Assembly (NCBI RefSeq): GCF_002095475.1
Contig: NZ_MLFR01000031.1
Coordinates: 1-64,000, forward strand
From: Pantoea rwandensis
Lineage (GTDB): Bacteria > Pseudomonadota > Gammaproteobacteria > Enterobacterales > Enterobacteriaceae
DNA: 64,000 nucleotides
Direction: 5' to 3'
This document shows positions 1 through 9,931 of this stretch, in pieces. Both the position numbers and the translations under genes were made by a program. Below the pieces are notes generated by a model. The model was not told the origin of the DNA and made no database searches. It was given only the letters and a program-made list of their open reading frames with translations. Within the stretch, counting starts at the first letter, position 1. Every line of letters starts with the position of its first letter.

Positions 1-10
1 TTAATTGATA

Positions 11-39
11 AGCCCTGACTTAATAAGTCAGGGCTTTTT
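11..39 (+). terminator. Rho-independent terminator of an upstream operon
   Basis: A perfect 12-bp inverted repeat (AGCCCTGACTTA and its complement, one base between) is followed by five T. It ends a + strand transcript entering from outside the window. In E. coli the rrnH operon with its tRNA-Asp lies upstream of dkgB, so this may be an rRNA operon terminator; that is inference. Confidence 0.75.
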
Positions 40-169
40 CATGTCTAAAATTCAAGCTGAATTGTTGATTTATTCGCAATATTCTTCTGCTTATAAACGG
101 ATTTTTCAGCAATAATAATGCTGCCACAATGCTTCCCATCGAAATAATCCACAAAACGATGAGGAAAAC

Positions 170-973
170 ATGACAATCCCTGCCTTTGGTTTAGGTACTT
201 TCCGCCTGCAAGACGATGTTGTAATTCATTCCGTAAAGACAGCACTGGAACTGGGTTACCGTGCCATTGACACCGCTCAAGTCTATGAAAATGAGGCTGC
301 TGTTGGCCAAGCTATCGCTGAAAGTGGCGTAGCGCGTGATCAACTTTTTATTACCACTAAGATTTGGATCGAAAACCTCTCAGCTGAAAAACTGATACCG
401 AGCTTGCAGCAAAGCCTGTCAAAACTACGTACTGACTATGTCGATCTTACTTTGATTCACTGGCCATCTCCTGGTGCTGCAGTCTCAGTGAAAGAGAGCA
501 TGCAGGCATTGATGGCCGCTAAAGAGATGGGTCTGACACGACAAATTGGGATATCAAACTTCCCGATTGCTCTGATGAAAGAGGCGATTGAAGCGGTGGG
601 TATTGAAAATATCGCTACGAACCAGATTGAGCTGCATCCTTTCCTACAGAACCGTGAGGTCGTCGAGTTTGCAAAACAGCAGGGGATGCATATCACCTCT
701 TATATGACGCTAGCTTACGGTGAGGCACTGAAGGATGGCACGATTCAGGCTATTGCACAAAAGCATCAGGCAACGCCTGCACAAGTTGTTCTGAGTTGGG
801 CGATGCAGTCAGGATATGCCGTCATTCCTTCATCAACCAAGCGTGAAAACCTGGCCAGTAATATGGAGGCTGCTCGCGTTAAGCTTGATGCAGGAGATAT
901 GGTGCAAATCGCGGCCTTGGATCGCCAGCAGCGTTTAGTTAGCCCAGAAGGATTGGCGCCAAACTGGGATTAA
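170..973 (+). CDS. dkgB: Aldo/keto reductase, 2,5-diketo-D-gluconate reductase B
   Basis: NADPH-dependent cytosolic reductase of the AKR family. DkgB reduces 2,5-diketo-D-gluconate and small aldehydes such as methylglyoxal. The 267-residue length equals the E. coli enzyme. The AKR catalytic tetrad is visible: Asp34 and Tyr39 ([10 protein letters not shown]), Lys64 (TTKIW) and His97 (LIHWPSP). The ATG at 170 is preceded by GAGGAAAAC, a good ribosome site. It is followed convergently by yafC, as in E. coli, which supports orthology rather than a generic AKR. Confidence 0.93.
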   Translation: MTIPAFGLGTFRLQDDVVIHSVKTALELGYRAIDTAQVYENEAAVGQAIAESGVARDQLFITTKIWIENLSAEKLIPSLQQSLSKLRTDYVDLTLIHWPSPGAAVSVKESMQALMAAKEMGLTRQIGISNFPIALMKEAIEAVGIENIATNQIELHPFLQNREVVEFAKQQGMHITSYMTLAYGEALKDGTIQAIAQKHQATPAQVVLSWAMQSGYAVIPSSTKRENLASNMEAARVKLDAGDMVQIAALDRQQRLVSPEGLAPNWD

Positions 974-983
974 GTCACAAAAC

Positions 984-1012
984 CATCAGCCCTGCATTCG
1001 CCAGGGCTGATG
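984..1012. terminator. Possible hairpin between dkgB and yafC
   Basis: The 11-bp arms CATCAGCCCTG and CAGGGCTGATG enclose a 7-nt loop just after dkgB. The hairpin lies mostly inside the 3' end of yafC and has no U-tract, so termination is only possible. Confidence 0.3.
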
Positions 1013-1894
1013 ATTAACCCATTCACTGAGAAAATCGATAAATGCGCGTACGCGCTGACTGACACCAAGATCGCTGTAGTAAACCGCATTAAAAGGCATT
1101 TCCACGGGCACGCGCTGATCTGCCAATACCTCGATAAAGGTTCCATCCGCAATTTCGCTATCGACCATGTAATCAGACAGGCAAGCGATGCCCTGATCAT
1201 CAAGGCACAGTTGTTTGATAGTTTCACCACTATTCGAGGACATTCCCGGCTCAATGTCATAAAGATCACGGCCATTATCTGAAATTGGCCAGCGGTTTAA
1301 ACGCAATGGTTCCACAAAGCCGAGACATTCATGGTGAGCAAGGTCAGCAGTGGAAGTGGGAACGCCATACTTTGCTAAATATGACGGGGTCGCTACCAGC
1401 TTGCGATAGCTAATAAACAGCAAGCGCGCCCGTAACGTTGAGTCGATCAGATTACCTGCGCGAATGGCCACATCGACCTTACGTTCGATCAGATTGATAA
1501 AACTCTCAGATGAAATCAGCGACAGGTTAACGTCAGGATAACGCTCTCGAAAGGGTTTAATCATGGGGAGAATCAAATGCAGTATGACCGGTGTAGCGGC
1601 ATCAATGCGCAGCACCCCTTTTGGTGCTTGCTGACGCTCCATCAACTCATTCTCGGCAGTAGACATCTCCTGCATCAGTTTTTGCACGCGTCGGAAGTAG
1701 TGCTCACCTTCATGTGTCAAAGCGAGTTGCCGCGTTGTGCGCGTAAGCAATGCCACACCCAATTTGTTCTCAAGCTTTTTCACTGTGCGGCTAACGGCGG
1801 AATTGGCCATCTGTAATTGCTCGGCGGCTCGGCTAAAACTGCCGCTTTCTACTACAGCAATAAAGACTTTTAACTCATCTGATGACGCTTTCAT
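986..1894 (-). CDS. yafC: LysR-family transcriptional regulator YafC
   Basis: A LysR-type regulator with an N-terminal winged HTH (residues about 5-64, around [11 protein letters not shown] and [11 protein letters not shown]) and a periplasmic-binding-fold effector domain. It belongs to the subgroup close to DsdC/AaeR-like proteins. The start is placed at the ATG at 1894 (MKASSDE), which has GGAGAG 5-7 nt upstream and matches the E. coli start. An upstream in-frame GTG at 1906 would add four residues. It is convergent with dkgB and divergent from the MFS gene at 1995, so it may control that transporter; that is inference. The target in E. coli is not well known to me. Confidence 0.9.
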   Translation of the reverse strand: MKASSDELKVFIAVVESGSFSRAAEQLQMANSAVSRTVKKLENKLGVALLTRTTRQLALTHEGEHYFRRVQKLMQEMSTAENELMERQQAPKGVLRIDAATPVILHLILPMIKPFRERYPDVNLSLISSESFINLIERKVDVAIRAGNLIDSTLRARLLFISYRKLVATPSYLAKYGVPTSTADLAHHECLGFVEPLRLNRWPISDNGRDLYDIEPGMSSNSGETIKQLCLDDQGIACLSDYMVDSEIADGTFIEVLADQRVPVEMPFNAVYYSDLGVSQRVRAFIDFLSEWVNHQPWRMQG

Positions 1895-1994
1895 TATGCT
1901 CTCCACAGCAAAAGTCTATTCTTACTTTGCACCTTTTTGTCATTAAAGCATGAGTCGATAATGACGCCCATCAAAACATTCTTGGGAGTCAATC

Positions 1995-3173
1995 ATGCCA
2001 CTTGCACTCTGGGCGCTTACCATCAGTGCCTTCGCTATCGGAACCACCGAATTTGTTATCGTGGGTCTGATCCCTACAATCGCAGAACAACTCAGCATCA
2101 CACTGCCTTCAGCAGGTATGCTGGTTTCTATCTATGCACTGGGTGTCGCGGTCGGTGCACCTGTACTCACCGCTTTAACTGGAAAGCTGCCGCGTAAGCA
2201 GTTGCTCATGGGTCTCATGGTGCTCTTCACGGCCGGCAATTTGGTGGCCTGGTTGGCTCCCAACTATGAGACGCTGGTGATTGCGCGTTTGCTCACGGGG
2301 CTGGCACATGGCGTCTTCTTTTCTGTGGGGGCGACGATTGCGACGAACTTGGTCAGTAAAGAAAAAGCGGCGAGTGCCATTGCAATCATGTTCGGTGGCT
2401 TAACCGTAGCACTGGTCACCGGTGTACCTCTGGGCACCTTGATTGGTCAGCACTTTGGCTGGCGTGAAAGTTTCCTTGCGGTTTCGCTGTTGGGTGTCAT
2501 TGCATTGCTCAGCAGTATGATTCTGGTACCGCGTAATATTGCGCAACCTCCTGTTACCACACTGGCACAACAAGCTCGTGTGATGCTCAACCCACGCCTG
2601 TTACTCATATATACCATCACGGCGCTGGGCTATGGTGGCGTATTCACGGCTTTCACTTTTCTGGCGCCGATGATGCAGTCATTGGCTGGGTTCTCGCCTT
2701 CCGCTGTGAGTGTCATCTTGCTGGGATACGGTATTTCCGTGGCTATCGGTAATATTTGGGGCGGCAAATTGGCTGACCGTCATGGCGCCGTGTCTGCATT
2801 AACGCTGATCTTTGCTGCATTGGCCGTATTGTTGCTGCTGTTTCAGTTTACCGCCAGCTCGCACTATATGGCGTTGGTGACAGTTTTGGTGATGGGAATT
2901 TTTGCTTTTGCTAACGTGCCGGGACTACAGGTGTATGTGGTGCAAAAAGCAGATTCCTATGCGCCAGGTGCAGTTGATGTGGCTTCAGGTCTGAATATTG
3001 CGGCTTTTAACATTGGTATCGCGCTGGGCTCATTAGTGGGGGGACATATCGTTGAGCACTACGGTTTGGCTCAAACGCCTTGGGTCGGTGCGGTAATCGT
3101 GTTTTTCGCACTATTACTGGTACGATTGAGCGGTCATCTTGACAAGTCGCGTGCAGAATTAGCGACAGAGTAG
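1995..3173 (+). CDS. MFS drug/sugar exporter, AraJ/YdhP-like (DHA1 type)
   Basis: A 392-residue integral membrane protein with about 12 hydrophobic segments. It opens with the GTTEFVIVGLIPTIA motif typical of AraJ/YdhP/CmlA-type DHA1 efflux permeases. This family exports small molecules by proton antiport; the substrate cannot be read from sequence. The gene is absent at this position in E. coli, where yafC is followed by yafD. Its head-to-head arrangement with yafC, 100 bp apart, is typical of a LysR regulator and its target. The ATG at 1995 is preceded by TGGGAG. Confidence 0.8.
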   Translation: MPLALWALTISAFAIGTTEFVIVGLIPTIAEQLSITLPSAGMLVSIYALGVAVGAPVLTALTGKLPRKQLLMGLMVLFTAGNLVAWLAPNYETLVIARLLTGLAHGVFFSVGATIATNLVSKEKAASAIAIMFGGLTVALVTGVPLGTLIGQHFGWRESFLAVSLLGVIALLSSMILVPRNIAQPPVTTLAQQARVMLNPRLLLIYTITALGYGGVFTAFTFLAPMMQSLAGFSPSAVSVILLGYGISVAIGNIWGGKLADRHGAVSALTLIFAALAVLLLLFQFTASSHYMALVTVLVMGIFAFANVPGLQVYVVQKADSYAPGAVDVASGLNIAAFNIGIALGSLVGGHIVEHYGLAQTPWVGAVIVFFALLLVRLSGHLDKSRAELATE

Positions 3174-3210
3174 AGCAACAAAAAACCGCCAGATGAACTA
3201 AATCCCGAAA

Positions 3211-3261
3211 GTTGGATATCCAACAAGTAGGGCTTTTTGCTTCAATTTGCTGTGAAGCAAA
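3211..3261. repeat. Two adjacent inverted repeats after the MFS gene
   Basis: GTTGGATATCCAAC (3211-3224) is a perfect palindrome. TTTGCTTCA (3236-3244) pairs with TGAAGCAAA (3253-3261). Together with a short T run at 3234-3238 they could end the MFS transcript, but the layout is not that of a classical terminator. Confidence 0.4.
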
Positions 3262-3353
3262 TTCCGACAATGAAGAACATCAATTGAAACCCCGCACTAA
3301 AATCCCTATAACTATCAGGTGAAGTTGTAGTCGTAAATCAGCCAGGCGGGAAA

Positions 3354-4151
3354 GTGCGAAAGAAAACTTATGCAATGCGTTATGTAGCGGGGCAGCCTGC
3401 TGAGCGGATATTTCCGCCAGGGGCGATGTTGCATCTAGGGCAGGCGCTGCCGCCCGGCGCACCCTTACCTGCGGACCCAGCATTGCGGGTTTTAGTCTGG
3501 AATATCTTCAAGCAGCAGCGTGCAGACTGGATGTCAGTGCTACAGGGTTTTGGTAAGGATGCCCATCTGGTGCTGCTGCAGGAAGCACAAACCACACCTG
3601 AGCTTGTCAAATTTGCCACGAGTAACTATCTGGCGGCCGACCAGGTTCCAGCCTTTGTGTTGCCCCAGCACCCTTCGGGCGTCATGACGTTGGCTTCTGC
3701 ACATCCAGTCTATTGCTGCCCGCTGCGGGAACGCGAACCCTTGCTGCGGCTGGCAAAATCAGCGTTGGTGACGGCATATCCTCTCCCGACGGGCGAAATG
3801 CTGATGGTAGTAAATATCCATGCAGTAAATTTCAGCCTCGGAGTGGATGTCTATAGCAAACAGCTAGGACCCATTGGTGAGCAAATTCAGCACCATCGCG
3901 GGCCTGTTATCATGGCCGGGGATTTTAACGCCTGGAGTCGCCAGCGTATGAACGCGCTCTATCGTTTTGCCGAAGAGATGGCCTTACGTGAAGTCAACTT
4001 CACGGACGACCACCGACGTAAAGCCTTTGGTCGCCCGCTGGATTTTGTCTTCTACCGAGATATGAACGTTAGTGAAGCCTCGGTGTTAGTGACTCGGGCG
4101 TCCGACCACAATCCACTACTGGTAGAGTTTACACCCGGCTTTGTTCGCTAA
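3354..4151 (+). CDS. yafD: YafD, endonuclease/exonuclease/phosphatase superfamily protein
   Basis: A 265-residue protein closely resembling E. coli YafD (266 aa). It has the EEP-superfamily (DNase I/exonuclease III/sphingomyelinase fold) motifs: LVWNIFKQQ with the metal-binding Asn, LLQEAQTT with the metal-binding Glu, GDFNAWSR and SDHNPLL with the catalytic Asp-His. The exact substrate is not known to me. The start is GTG at 3354, preceded by AGGCGGG; no ATG fits the conserved N-terminus [13 protein letters not shown]. The stop overlaps the 3' end of the convergent cyclase gene by four bases. Confidence 0.9.
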   Translation: MRKKTYAMRYVAGQPAERIFPPGAMLHLGQALPPGAPLPADPALRVLVWNIFKQQRADWMSVLQGFGKDAHLVLLQEAQTTPELVKFATSNYLAADQVPAFVLPQHPSGVMTLASAHPVYCCPLREREPLLRLAKSALVTAYPLPTGEMLMVVNIHAVNFSLGVDVYSKQLGPIGEQIQHHRGPVIMAGDFNAWSRQRMNALYRFAEEMALREVNFTDDHRRKAFGRPLDFVFYRDMNVSEASVLVTRASDHNPLLVEFTPGFVR

Positions 4152-4843
4152 TCTTCAATGAGCGCAATAGCTCGAACTGGCGATGCGGAGTCGTGAGCAA
4201 TGCGCAGCGGCAAAGCGATAAAGGTAAAACGAGGCGGCAATAAATGCAGATTTGCCAGGTTCTCAATAATCAGTTTGTCATTGCCAAGCACCTCCAGATG
4301 GACGGGATTACCCTCGTTTGCGAATGCATCTAATGAGAGTGCGTCAGTGCCAAATACCTGCACGCCTTTTAGAATCAAATAGGTTGCCCCTTCCGCTGAG
4401 AGTCCGGGCCAGTCTTGCAAAAAGGCGCTGTGCTCGGGTTTAAGCGCCCATTTTTCGTGCCAGCCTGTACGAAAAATCACAATATCATCAGCTTCAATCT
4501 GGCCGAACTCTTGTTCCCATCTTTGAATCTCTTCTACACCAAATGTATTACGAGGGGCGATACTGCGCATATCCAGCAACAGGCCACGGCCAATGAGTTG
4601 GCGCACGTCTATTTGTTCAATGGTTTTACCCCCTTCAATAAAATGTGAGGGTGAATCCACATGGGTACCGCAGTGGTCCCCCATCACCAACTGACAGTTG
4701 TAGTTACCGTCCCCACCTTGGTAGCTTTCGTTATCTGCCACAGTAAATTTAGGGTGCGTTGGCCACACTGGCATGCTGATTTGATGCAAGTGGTTGAGTT
4801 CAACCAGTTTGCTGTTGCGAAGTTGCGTCCATAAATGGGTCAT
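4148..4843 (-). CDS. Cyclase family metal-dependent hydrolase (kynurenine formamidase-like)
   Basis: A 231-residue member of the cyclase family (Pfam Cyclase, PF04199), which includes bacterial kynurenine formamidase and isatin hydrolase. The family metal-binding motif is intact: His57, His61, Asp63 and His67 in [13 protein letters not shown]. The natural substrate cannot be assigned. It lies 7 bp downstream of an MFS transporter on the same strand, so the two look like an uptake-and-hydrolysis operon. This pair occupies the site of yafE in E. coli. Confidence 0.8.
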   Translation of the reverse strand: MTHLWTQLRNSKLVELNHLHQISMPVWPTHPKFTVADNESYQGGDGNYNCQLVMGDHCGTHVDSPSHFIEGGKTIEQIDVRQLIGRGLLLDMRSIAPRNTFGVEEIQRWEQEFGQIEADDIVIFRTGWHEKWALKPEHSAFLQDWPGLSAEGATYLILKGVQVFGTDALSLDAFANEGNPVHLEVLGNDKLIIENLANLHLLPPRFTFIALPLRIAHDSASPVRAIALIED

Positions 4844-4850
4844 TTGATTC

Positions 4851-6176
4851 TCACTTCTTCACGTTTACGGTTTCTTTGAGCAGGGCGAGCGGAATGCATG
4901 AAAGCAGCAGCATGCCAACAATGACGAGATAGTGAACGCTAAAGCCCCAGGTATGAATAATCCAACCACTCACGGGCGCAACTAAGATACCCGCGATGCC
5001 GACAGCCAGACCAATCATCAAGCCGAGACTCGAAGCTGCAGCATGTGGTGATGAGTCAATCAACAGCGCATAGGCCACTGGGTAAGGTGAATTGCGGAAC
5101 ACTCCCCAGAAAATTAAAATTGCCCAAGCCAGTGTGGCTGAGTGGATAAAAATGCACAGTGTGCAAGCGAGAATCCAACCGGCAATAATGAACGTCAGGG
5201 AGGTTTTGCGTCCGCGTTTATCGGAGAAGCTTCCCCAGGCAATTTGTCCGATCCAACCTGTGATACCCGAAGCACCAGAGATAATCGCGGCGGTAGAGAG
5301 ATCCAACCCTACTTCGCGTGTGAGCTGCAGTGTTAAGAAGTTAGCAATGCCCATTTCTGCCCAGATAAAACCAAATACCAAAGCAATTGCCATCAGGCAG
5401 TTGCGATTTTTTAAGCAGCTAAATGAATTTTTCAGGCTCGATTTTTGCGGTTTAGCTTCGATAGGCCGAGTTAACTTATTTTCATCGATCCAATTGAACA
5501 CGCGTTGATGGTTCTTTTTGGTGCCGATAATGAGCTGTAGCACCACAATCACCAGCCCAATGAGAGGAATGAAAAGAAAAGCATGACGCCAGTCACCGAA
5601 CATCAGGATGGCAGCAATCAGTACGGGGCCGAGGAACTGCCCAAGTGGGAAGCCGGTGTGATGAACGCCAATCGCAAACCCTCGGTTCTCTTTCTGCCAC
5701 CATTCTCCTAGCAACGCGACATTAATGGGTTCTGAGCCGCCCGTTCCCATACCCATGAATATGCGAAGCGCCTGGAAGGCACCCAGCGTCTTACAGAATG
5801 CGGTCGCCACGCCTGAGATGATTTCCACCAAAACCGCAAGACACCAGCTGTAGCACCGACGGTAGCCGCTCCCCATGTAATCAGAGAGCAGACCGAAAAG
5901 AACGGCGCCGGAGAGGGTTCCAAAGAAGCTCAATGAGTTTATCCAGCCTGCCTGGACTTCACTTAAATTGAAATCCTTCATAATGGCTGGCAGCAGGGTA
6001 GGAAGGATGATGCGATCGATGGAGTTCATTAATATTGCCAGTGTCGTAATGACCAGCATCGCCCAGGAAAGAGGGTGGGCACGCGGCAGCCAACTCGATT
6101 TTTTCGTCGCTGTATTCTGCTGTGGTGTTGAATTTTTTTCGTCAGCACTCAGCTGCTCATTCAAGCTATCACTCAT
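4851..6176 (-). CDS. MFS transporter (sugar-acid/aromatic-acid type)
   Basis: About 440 residues with a hydrophilic N-terminal tail of roughly 35 residues, then about 12 membrane segments. The loop after TM2 carries GLLSDYMGSGYRR, the MFS signature region. Similar proteins take up organic acids or sugar acids. The start region has TTG, ATG and ATG in a row (6182, 6179, 6176). The ATG at 6176 sits best behind AAAGGG, but 6179 is equally possible. It is the first gene of a two-gene operon with the cyclase-family hydrolase, so its cargo is probably that enzyme's substrate (inference). Confidence 0.75.
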   Translation of the reverse strand: MSDSLNEQLSADEKNSTPQQNTATKKSSWLPRAHPLSWAMLVITTLAILMNSIDRIILPTLLPAIMKDFNLSEVQAGWINSLSFFGTLSGAVLFGLLSDYMGSGYRRCYSWCLAVLVEIISGVATAFCKTLGAFQALRIFMGMGTGGSEPINVALLGEWWQKENRGFAIGVHHTGFPLGQFLGPVLIAAILMFGDWRHAFLFIPLIGLVIVVLQLIIGTKKNHQRVFNWIDENKLTRPIEAKPQKSSLKNSFSCLKNRNCLMAIALVFGFIWAEMGIANFLTLQLTREVGLDLSTAAIISGASGITGWIGQIAWGSFSDKRGRKTSLTFIIAGWILACTLCIFIHSATLAWAILIFWGVFRNSPYPVAYALLIDSSPHAAASSLGLMIGLAVGIAGILVAPVSGWIIHTWGFSVHYLVIVGMLLLSCIPLALLKETVNVKK

Positions 6177-6418
6177 CATCAACCCTTTTCCAACTGATGG
6201 TTACAAGCCGCGTTGGCACAACATTCCAGCGGCGCAATACGCAAGTTTTTGTAACATTTAAGCTACCTAAATTGCGTCTTTTGTTAACCTTGTCGGGCGT
6301 GGTCTACCATACAAGAATTGTCAGGTGGTTATTTGAGCAATATCACGCGCAAGGGTTTTTAATCGGGATTAAAGCCGTAAGGAATAGAGCAGGAAGAAGA
6401 GGAAAGAGGATAGAAAAT

Positions 6419-6446
6419 GAAAAAGGCTGACAAAAGTCAGCCTTTT
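6419..6446 (-). terminator. Rho-independent terminator of mltD
   Basis: The 11-bp arms AAAAGGCTGAC and GTCAGCCTTTT enclose an AAAA loop. Read on the minus strand it lies just past the mltD stop and is followed by a T-rich tract. Confidence 0.8.
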
Positions 6447-6453
6447 CGGAGCA

Positions 6454-7824
6454 TTAAGTATCAGGTGTTGCGCTATTCTTCACAAACAGCGTGAGCTTAT
6501 CGCCCGGCTGGATGTCTTTAGCGTCACTGTTCCAGCGCATAACGTCTTGTGTGTTCACACCATGACGTTTTGCAATACTGGCAAAAGAATCACCCTTACG
6601 TACACGGTAGGTGATGCTGTTGCCGTTATCAGCCAGCTGCGTTGCTTTGCCGCCAACGGTCAACTTCTGACCGATGCGTACTGAAGCACTGCGCAGGTTG
6701 TTCTGCTGTTTCAGTGCACTGACGCTTACGCCAAGCTTGTTAGCAATTGCTGACAAGGTGTCGCCTTTACGTACCGTGTAATTATCTCCTGCTGCACTGG
6801 CTTTCGCCATTTCAGTAGGCTGCACGGAAGCAATATCACCGGAAGCCAGTGAATTGCGTAGCTTAGCAACGTTGGACTTTGGCACCATAATGTAGTGCGG
6901 TCCATTTGGCGCAGTGGTTCCGTTTTTATAACCGGCATTGAAGCTCTTCAACTTGTTGAGCGACATACCCGCCATATCTGCGGCCTGCGTCAGTTCAATT
7001 TGCTGTCCCACTTCCACGCGTGCTAAAGCACGGCTTTCGTTCGGGGTAGGCAACTTGATACCGTACTGCTTGTTGTTCTTGAGAATTTCACTCAAGGCCA
7101 ACATCTTAGGTACGTAGACCGTGGTTTCGCGTGGTAACGATAAATGCCAGAAGTCAGTCGGCTTGCCGCGCGCCTTATTCTGTTTCATCGCTTTCAGCAC
7201 ACGTCCTTCACCGCTGTTATAGGCAGCGACTGTTAATAACCAGTCACCGTCAAACATACCGTTCAGACGCTGCATCATATCCAGCGCAACTTTGGTCGAG
7301 GCCACCACATCGCGGCGCCCGTCGTACCATTGGTTTTGTTTCAAACCATAGTTTTTGCCCGTTTGTGCAACAATCTGCCAGATGCCAGCGGCATTCGCAG
7401 AAGATGTTGCATGTGGGTCAAAAGCGCTCTCCACTATGGGTAGCAGTACCAGTTCCATCGGCATTTTACGTTTCTGTATCTGCTCGACTATCCAGTACAT
7501 GTACGGCTCTGCCCGTAATGTTACATCGTGGAGATAGCTCTTATTTCTTAAGTACTTTGTTTTTTGTTCGCGGATCCGGGGGTTTTCCGGAATCCCCATC
7601 TTCAACTCGTCACTAATGTGATTCCAGAGATCAGTATCTTCTGCGAGGCTTGTTCCATCATCCTGCCATCGCGGCGACAACAATCGATCTCCGTACTTTC
7701 CATTTTCACCTTGACCAGCTGAAGACAGGCTCTGTGCATGCTGTACGGGGATATTGGCGTCATTCCTTGATGCCTGACATCCTACCAGCAAGACTGAGGC
7801 GAGTAAGATCGCTTTAGCCTTCAT
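6454..7824 (-). CDS. mltD: Membrane-bound lytic murein transglycosylase D
   Basis: An outer-membrane lipoprotein that cleaves peptidoglycan glycan strands to 1,6-anhydro ends. The start at 7824 (MKAKAILLAS) gives a signal peptide with lipobox LVGC and lipidated Cys16; a longer open frame upstream is not used. The SLT domain (about 95-240) has catalytic Glu132 in LLPIVESAFDP. It is followed by LysM repeats near the C-terminus (around YTVRKGDTLSAIA and YRVRKGDSFASIA) and a weaker one before them. The 456-residue length is close to E. coli (452). Its neighbour gloB is conserved. Confidence 0.95.
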   Translation of the reverse strand: MKAKAILLASVLLVGCQASRNDANIPVQHAQSLSSAGQGENGKYGDRLLSPRWQDDGTSLAEDTDLWNHISDELKMGIPENPRIREQKTKYLRNKSYLHDVTLRAEPYMYWIVEQIQKRKMPMELVLLPIVESAFDPHATSSANAAGIWQIVAQTGKNYGLKQNQWYDGRRDVVASTKVALDMMQRLNGMFDGDWLLTVAAYNSGEGRVLKAMKQNKARGKPTDFWHLSLPRETTVYVPKMLALSEILKNNKQYGIKLPTPNESRALARVEVGQQIELTQAADMAGMSLNKLKSFNAGYKNGTTAPNGPHYIMVPKSNVAKLRNSLASGDIASVQPTEMAKASAAGDNYTVRKGDTLSAIANKLGVSVSALKQQNNLRSASVRIGQKLTVGGKATQLADNGNSITYRVRKGDSFASIAKRHGVNTQDVMRWNSDAKDIQPGDKLTLFVKNSATPDT

Positions 7825-7895
7825 GTGTGTGTCAATAGTTCGCTTAAAAGACGAGCAACTATACGTTAGGGGTCCACACAACACAACCAGAAATA

Positions 7896-8651
7896 TCAAT
7901 AACGGTCTTTCTTCTCGCGTAGATCGGCAAATGTTTGCCATAACGGCGACGATGCTACATTAGTCCCTAAAGCCTTTTGTAAATCAGCATCTTGCGTACG
8001 GAGAAATAAATTTATTTCCCTCTCTAACGCCAATTTTGTGGGCAAAGTAATGTGATTTTCTGCACGTAAGTCCTTAATTTGCTGATACCTTGCCAAAATT
8101 TTCGGGTCATGGGGCAGAATAGCCGCAGCAAACTTCATATTGGATAAAGTGTACTCATGTGCACAGCAAATCAGGGTGTCCGCAGGGAGCTGGTTAAGCT
8201 TTTGAAATGAATTGAACATTTGCTCTGCGGTGCCCTCAAAGAGACGTCCACAGCCACCTGAAAACATCGTATCGCCGCAGAAAAGATAAGGTGAACTGAA
8301 ATATGAGATATGTCCTAAAGTGTGTCCGGGTGTTGCGATGACACGGAAATTTAGCCCAAGCAGCGTAAATTTATCCCCTTCAGCGATAATGCGTTTTGCC
8401 CCTTTTTCCTGGGTTTCTGCTGGGCCGAAAACGTCGATATCAGGGTAGTGCTGCAGCAATTCTGCGACCCCACCAACGTGATCGTGATGATGATGGGTGA
8501 GCAAAATAGCAACGGGTTTCCAGTGGTTAACCCTGATTTTATCCAGTACTGGTTGGGCTTCACCGGGATCGACAATCAAACAATTTTTATCATCGTCAGT
8601 CAGTGTCCAGATGTAGTTATCCTGCAATGCGGGAATGCTGGTAAGATTCAT
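7896..8651 (-). CDS. gloB: Hydroxyacylglutathione hydrolase (glyoxalase II)
   Basis: Second enzyme of the glutathione-dependent methylglyoxal pathway. It hydrolyses S-D-lactoylglutathione to D-lactate and glutathione in the cytosol. It has a metallo-beta-lactamase fold with the metal motif THHHHDH (His53, His55, Asp57, His58), plus GHTLGH and FCGDTMF. Starting at the ATG at 8651 (MNLTSIPAL) gives 251 residues, the same as E. coli; the upstream in-frame start would add two residues. It is divergent from yafS, with only 40 bp between them. Confidence 0.95.
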   Translation of the reverse strand: MNLTSIPALQDNYIWTLTDDDKNCLIVDPGEAQPVLDKIRVNHWKPVAILLTHHHHDHVGGVAELLQHYPDIDVFGPAETQEKGAKRIIAEGDKFTLLGLNFRVIATPGHTLGHISYFSSPYLFCGDTMFSGGCGRLFEGTAEQMFNSFQKLNQLPADTLICCAHEYTLSNMKFAAAILPHDPKILARYQQIKDLRAENHITLPTKLALEREINLFLRTQDADLQKALGTNVASSPLWQTFADLREKKDRY

Positions 8652-8691
8652 AAACACCTCTCAGGTCGTAGAATAAGGATGATGGTAGAGC

Positions 8692-9426
8692 ATGAAGCCA
8701 GCTAAAACACGCCAGATTCTCACTGCGCCGCGCTCTTGGCGCGACATGCCATGGGGAGACTATTTTCGTGATGCGCTCACTCAGCAGTTACAGCCATACC
8801 TTGGAAAGCTTTATGGCTTTCATATGCTTAAACTTGGCAGCCTTAGCGCAGAAATCAATACCCGTCAGTGTGCCATATCGCATCAAGTGAATGTGGGCAT
8901 TGAGGGCGATGACCTACAGGTGATTGCCAACACGACGCAATTACCCTTTGAAGCGAAATCTATCGATGCCTGTTTATTGGCACATACCCTGGCATGGAGT
9001 CAGGATCCGCACCGCGTGTTGCGGGAGGTGGATCGTGTATTGATTGATGACGGATGGATGATTATCAGCGGCTTTAATCCGTTTAGCCTGTTGGGGATCA
9101 GTAAAGGTATTCCCGGCTTGTACAAGCGAGCGCCATGGAGTGGGCGTATGTTCAGCCAGACGAGATTGCTTGATTGGCTCAGTTTGCTGAATTATGAAGT
9201 GGTGTACCGCACTCGTTTTCAGGTAGTGCCATGGCATCGACAAGGAGGAAAGGTCATCAGTGCGCATCTGCCGGCGCTGGGGTGCCTCAACATTGTGGTG
9301 GCACGTAAAAGAACCTTCCCTTTAACGCCCACCAAAATGAAGAAGAGCCCAAGCAAAGCGCAACTGCGACAAACGGTTAACGCTACACGCCAGTTTCGCG
9401 AAGTGAAGGATCAGGATTCGACCTGA
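8692..9426 (+). CDS. yafS: SAM-dependent methyltransferase YafS
   Basis: A 244-residue protein of the methyltransferase type 11 family and orthologue of E. coli YafS, with matching segments such as [23 protein letters not shown]. The motif II/III region (DACLLAHTL then [11 protein letters not shown]) is visible, while the classical glycine-rich motif I is weak. The substrate is unknown. Its 3' end overlaps the convergent rnhA gene by 16 bases. Confidence 0.85.
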   Translation: MKPAKTRQILTAPRSWRDMPWGDYFRDALTQQLQPYLGKLYGFHMLKLGSLSAEINTRQCAISHQVNVGIEGDDLQVIANTTQLPFEAKSIDACLLAHTLAWSQDPHRVLREVDRVLIDDGWMIISGFNPFSLLGISKGIPGLYKRAPWSGRMFSQTRLLDWLSLLNYEVVYRTRFQVVPWHRQGGKVISAHLPALGCLNIVVARKRTFPLTPTKMKKSPSKAQLRQTVNATRQFREVKDQDST

Positions 9427-9878
9427 TAACCGATATCATCCATCGTTGGGTTACCGGCGGCACTGCGCGCCAGTTCGTCACAGCGTTCGTTTTCCGGGTG
9501 GCCGGCGTGACCCTTTACCCACTCCCACTGGATCTCGTGCGTGCTTAATGCCAGATCCAGCCGCTTCCACAGATCGACATTTTTCACCGGTTTTTTATCA
9601 GCAGTTTTCCAGCCACGTTTTTTCCAGTTATGAATCCAGGTCGTAATGCCCTGACGCACATATTGGCTATCGGTGCTGAGCACCACGGAACAGGGCTGAG
9701 TCAACGCCTCAAGTGCGACAATTGCTGCCATCATTTCCATGCGATTATTGGTGGTGAGGCGATAACCGGTGCTGAACTCTTTTTCATGTGCACCATAACG
9801 TAAAATGGCGCCGTAGCCGCCAGGGCCGGGATTACCGAGGCAGGATCCATCGGTGAATATTTCTACCTGTTTGCGCAT
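9411..9878 (-). CDS. rnhA: Ribonuclease HI
   Basis: Degrades the RNA strand of RNA:DNA hybrids (R-loops, Okazaki primers). Starting at the ATG at 9878 gives 155 residues, as in E. coli. Catalytic residues are in place: Asp10 in [14 protein letters not shown], Glu48 in NRMEMMAA, Asp70 in STDSQYV, and the distal Asp in CDELARSA. An upstream ATG would add eight residues without family support. The divergent rnhA-dnaQ arrangement is the conserved enterobacterial one. Confidence 0.96.
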   Translation of the reverse strand: MRKQVEIFTDGSCLGNPGPGGYGAILRYGAHEKEFSTGYRLTTNNRMEMMAAIVALEALTQPCSVVLSTDSQYVRQGITTWIHNWKKRGWKTADKKPVKNVDLWKRLDLALSTHEIQWEWVKGHAGHPENERCDELARSAAGNPTMDDIGYQVES

Positions 9879-9931
9879 CTCTGGTAGACTTCCTTCTGAC
9901 AAAACGCCAAGTCTGACATAAAACGAGTCCT

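Noticed and set aside
45-245. Minus-strand 66-codon frame overlapping the dkgB start
   Set aside because: It covers the dkgB promoter and ribosome site, has no ribosome site of its own, and is probably chance.
3007-3483. Minus-strand frames across the MFS-yafD gap
   Set aside because: They are antisense to well-supported genes and contain the inverted repeats; no family pattern is visible.
7825-7941. Longer mltD start
   Set aside because: It would place 39 codons before the lipoprotein signal peptide and overlap gloB; the start at 7824 gives the conserved signal and length.
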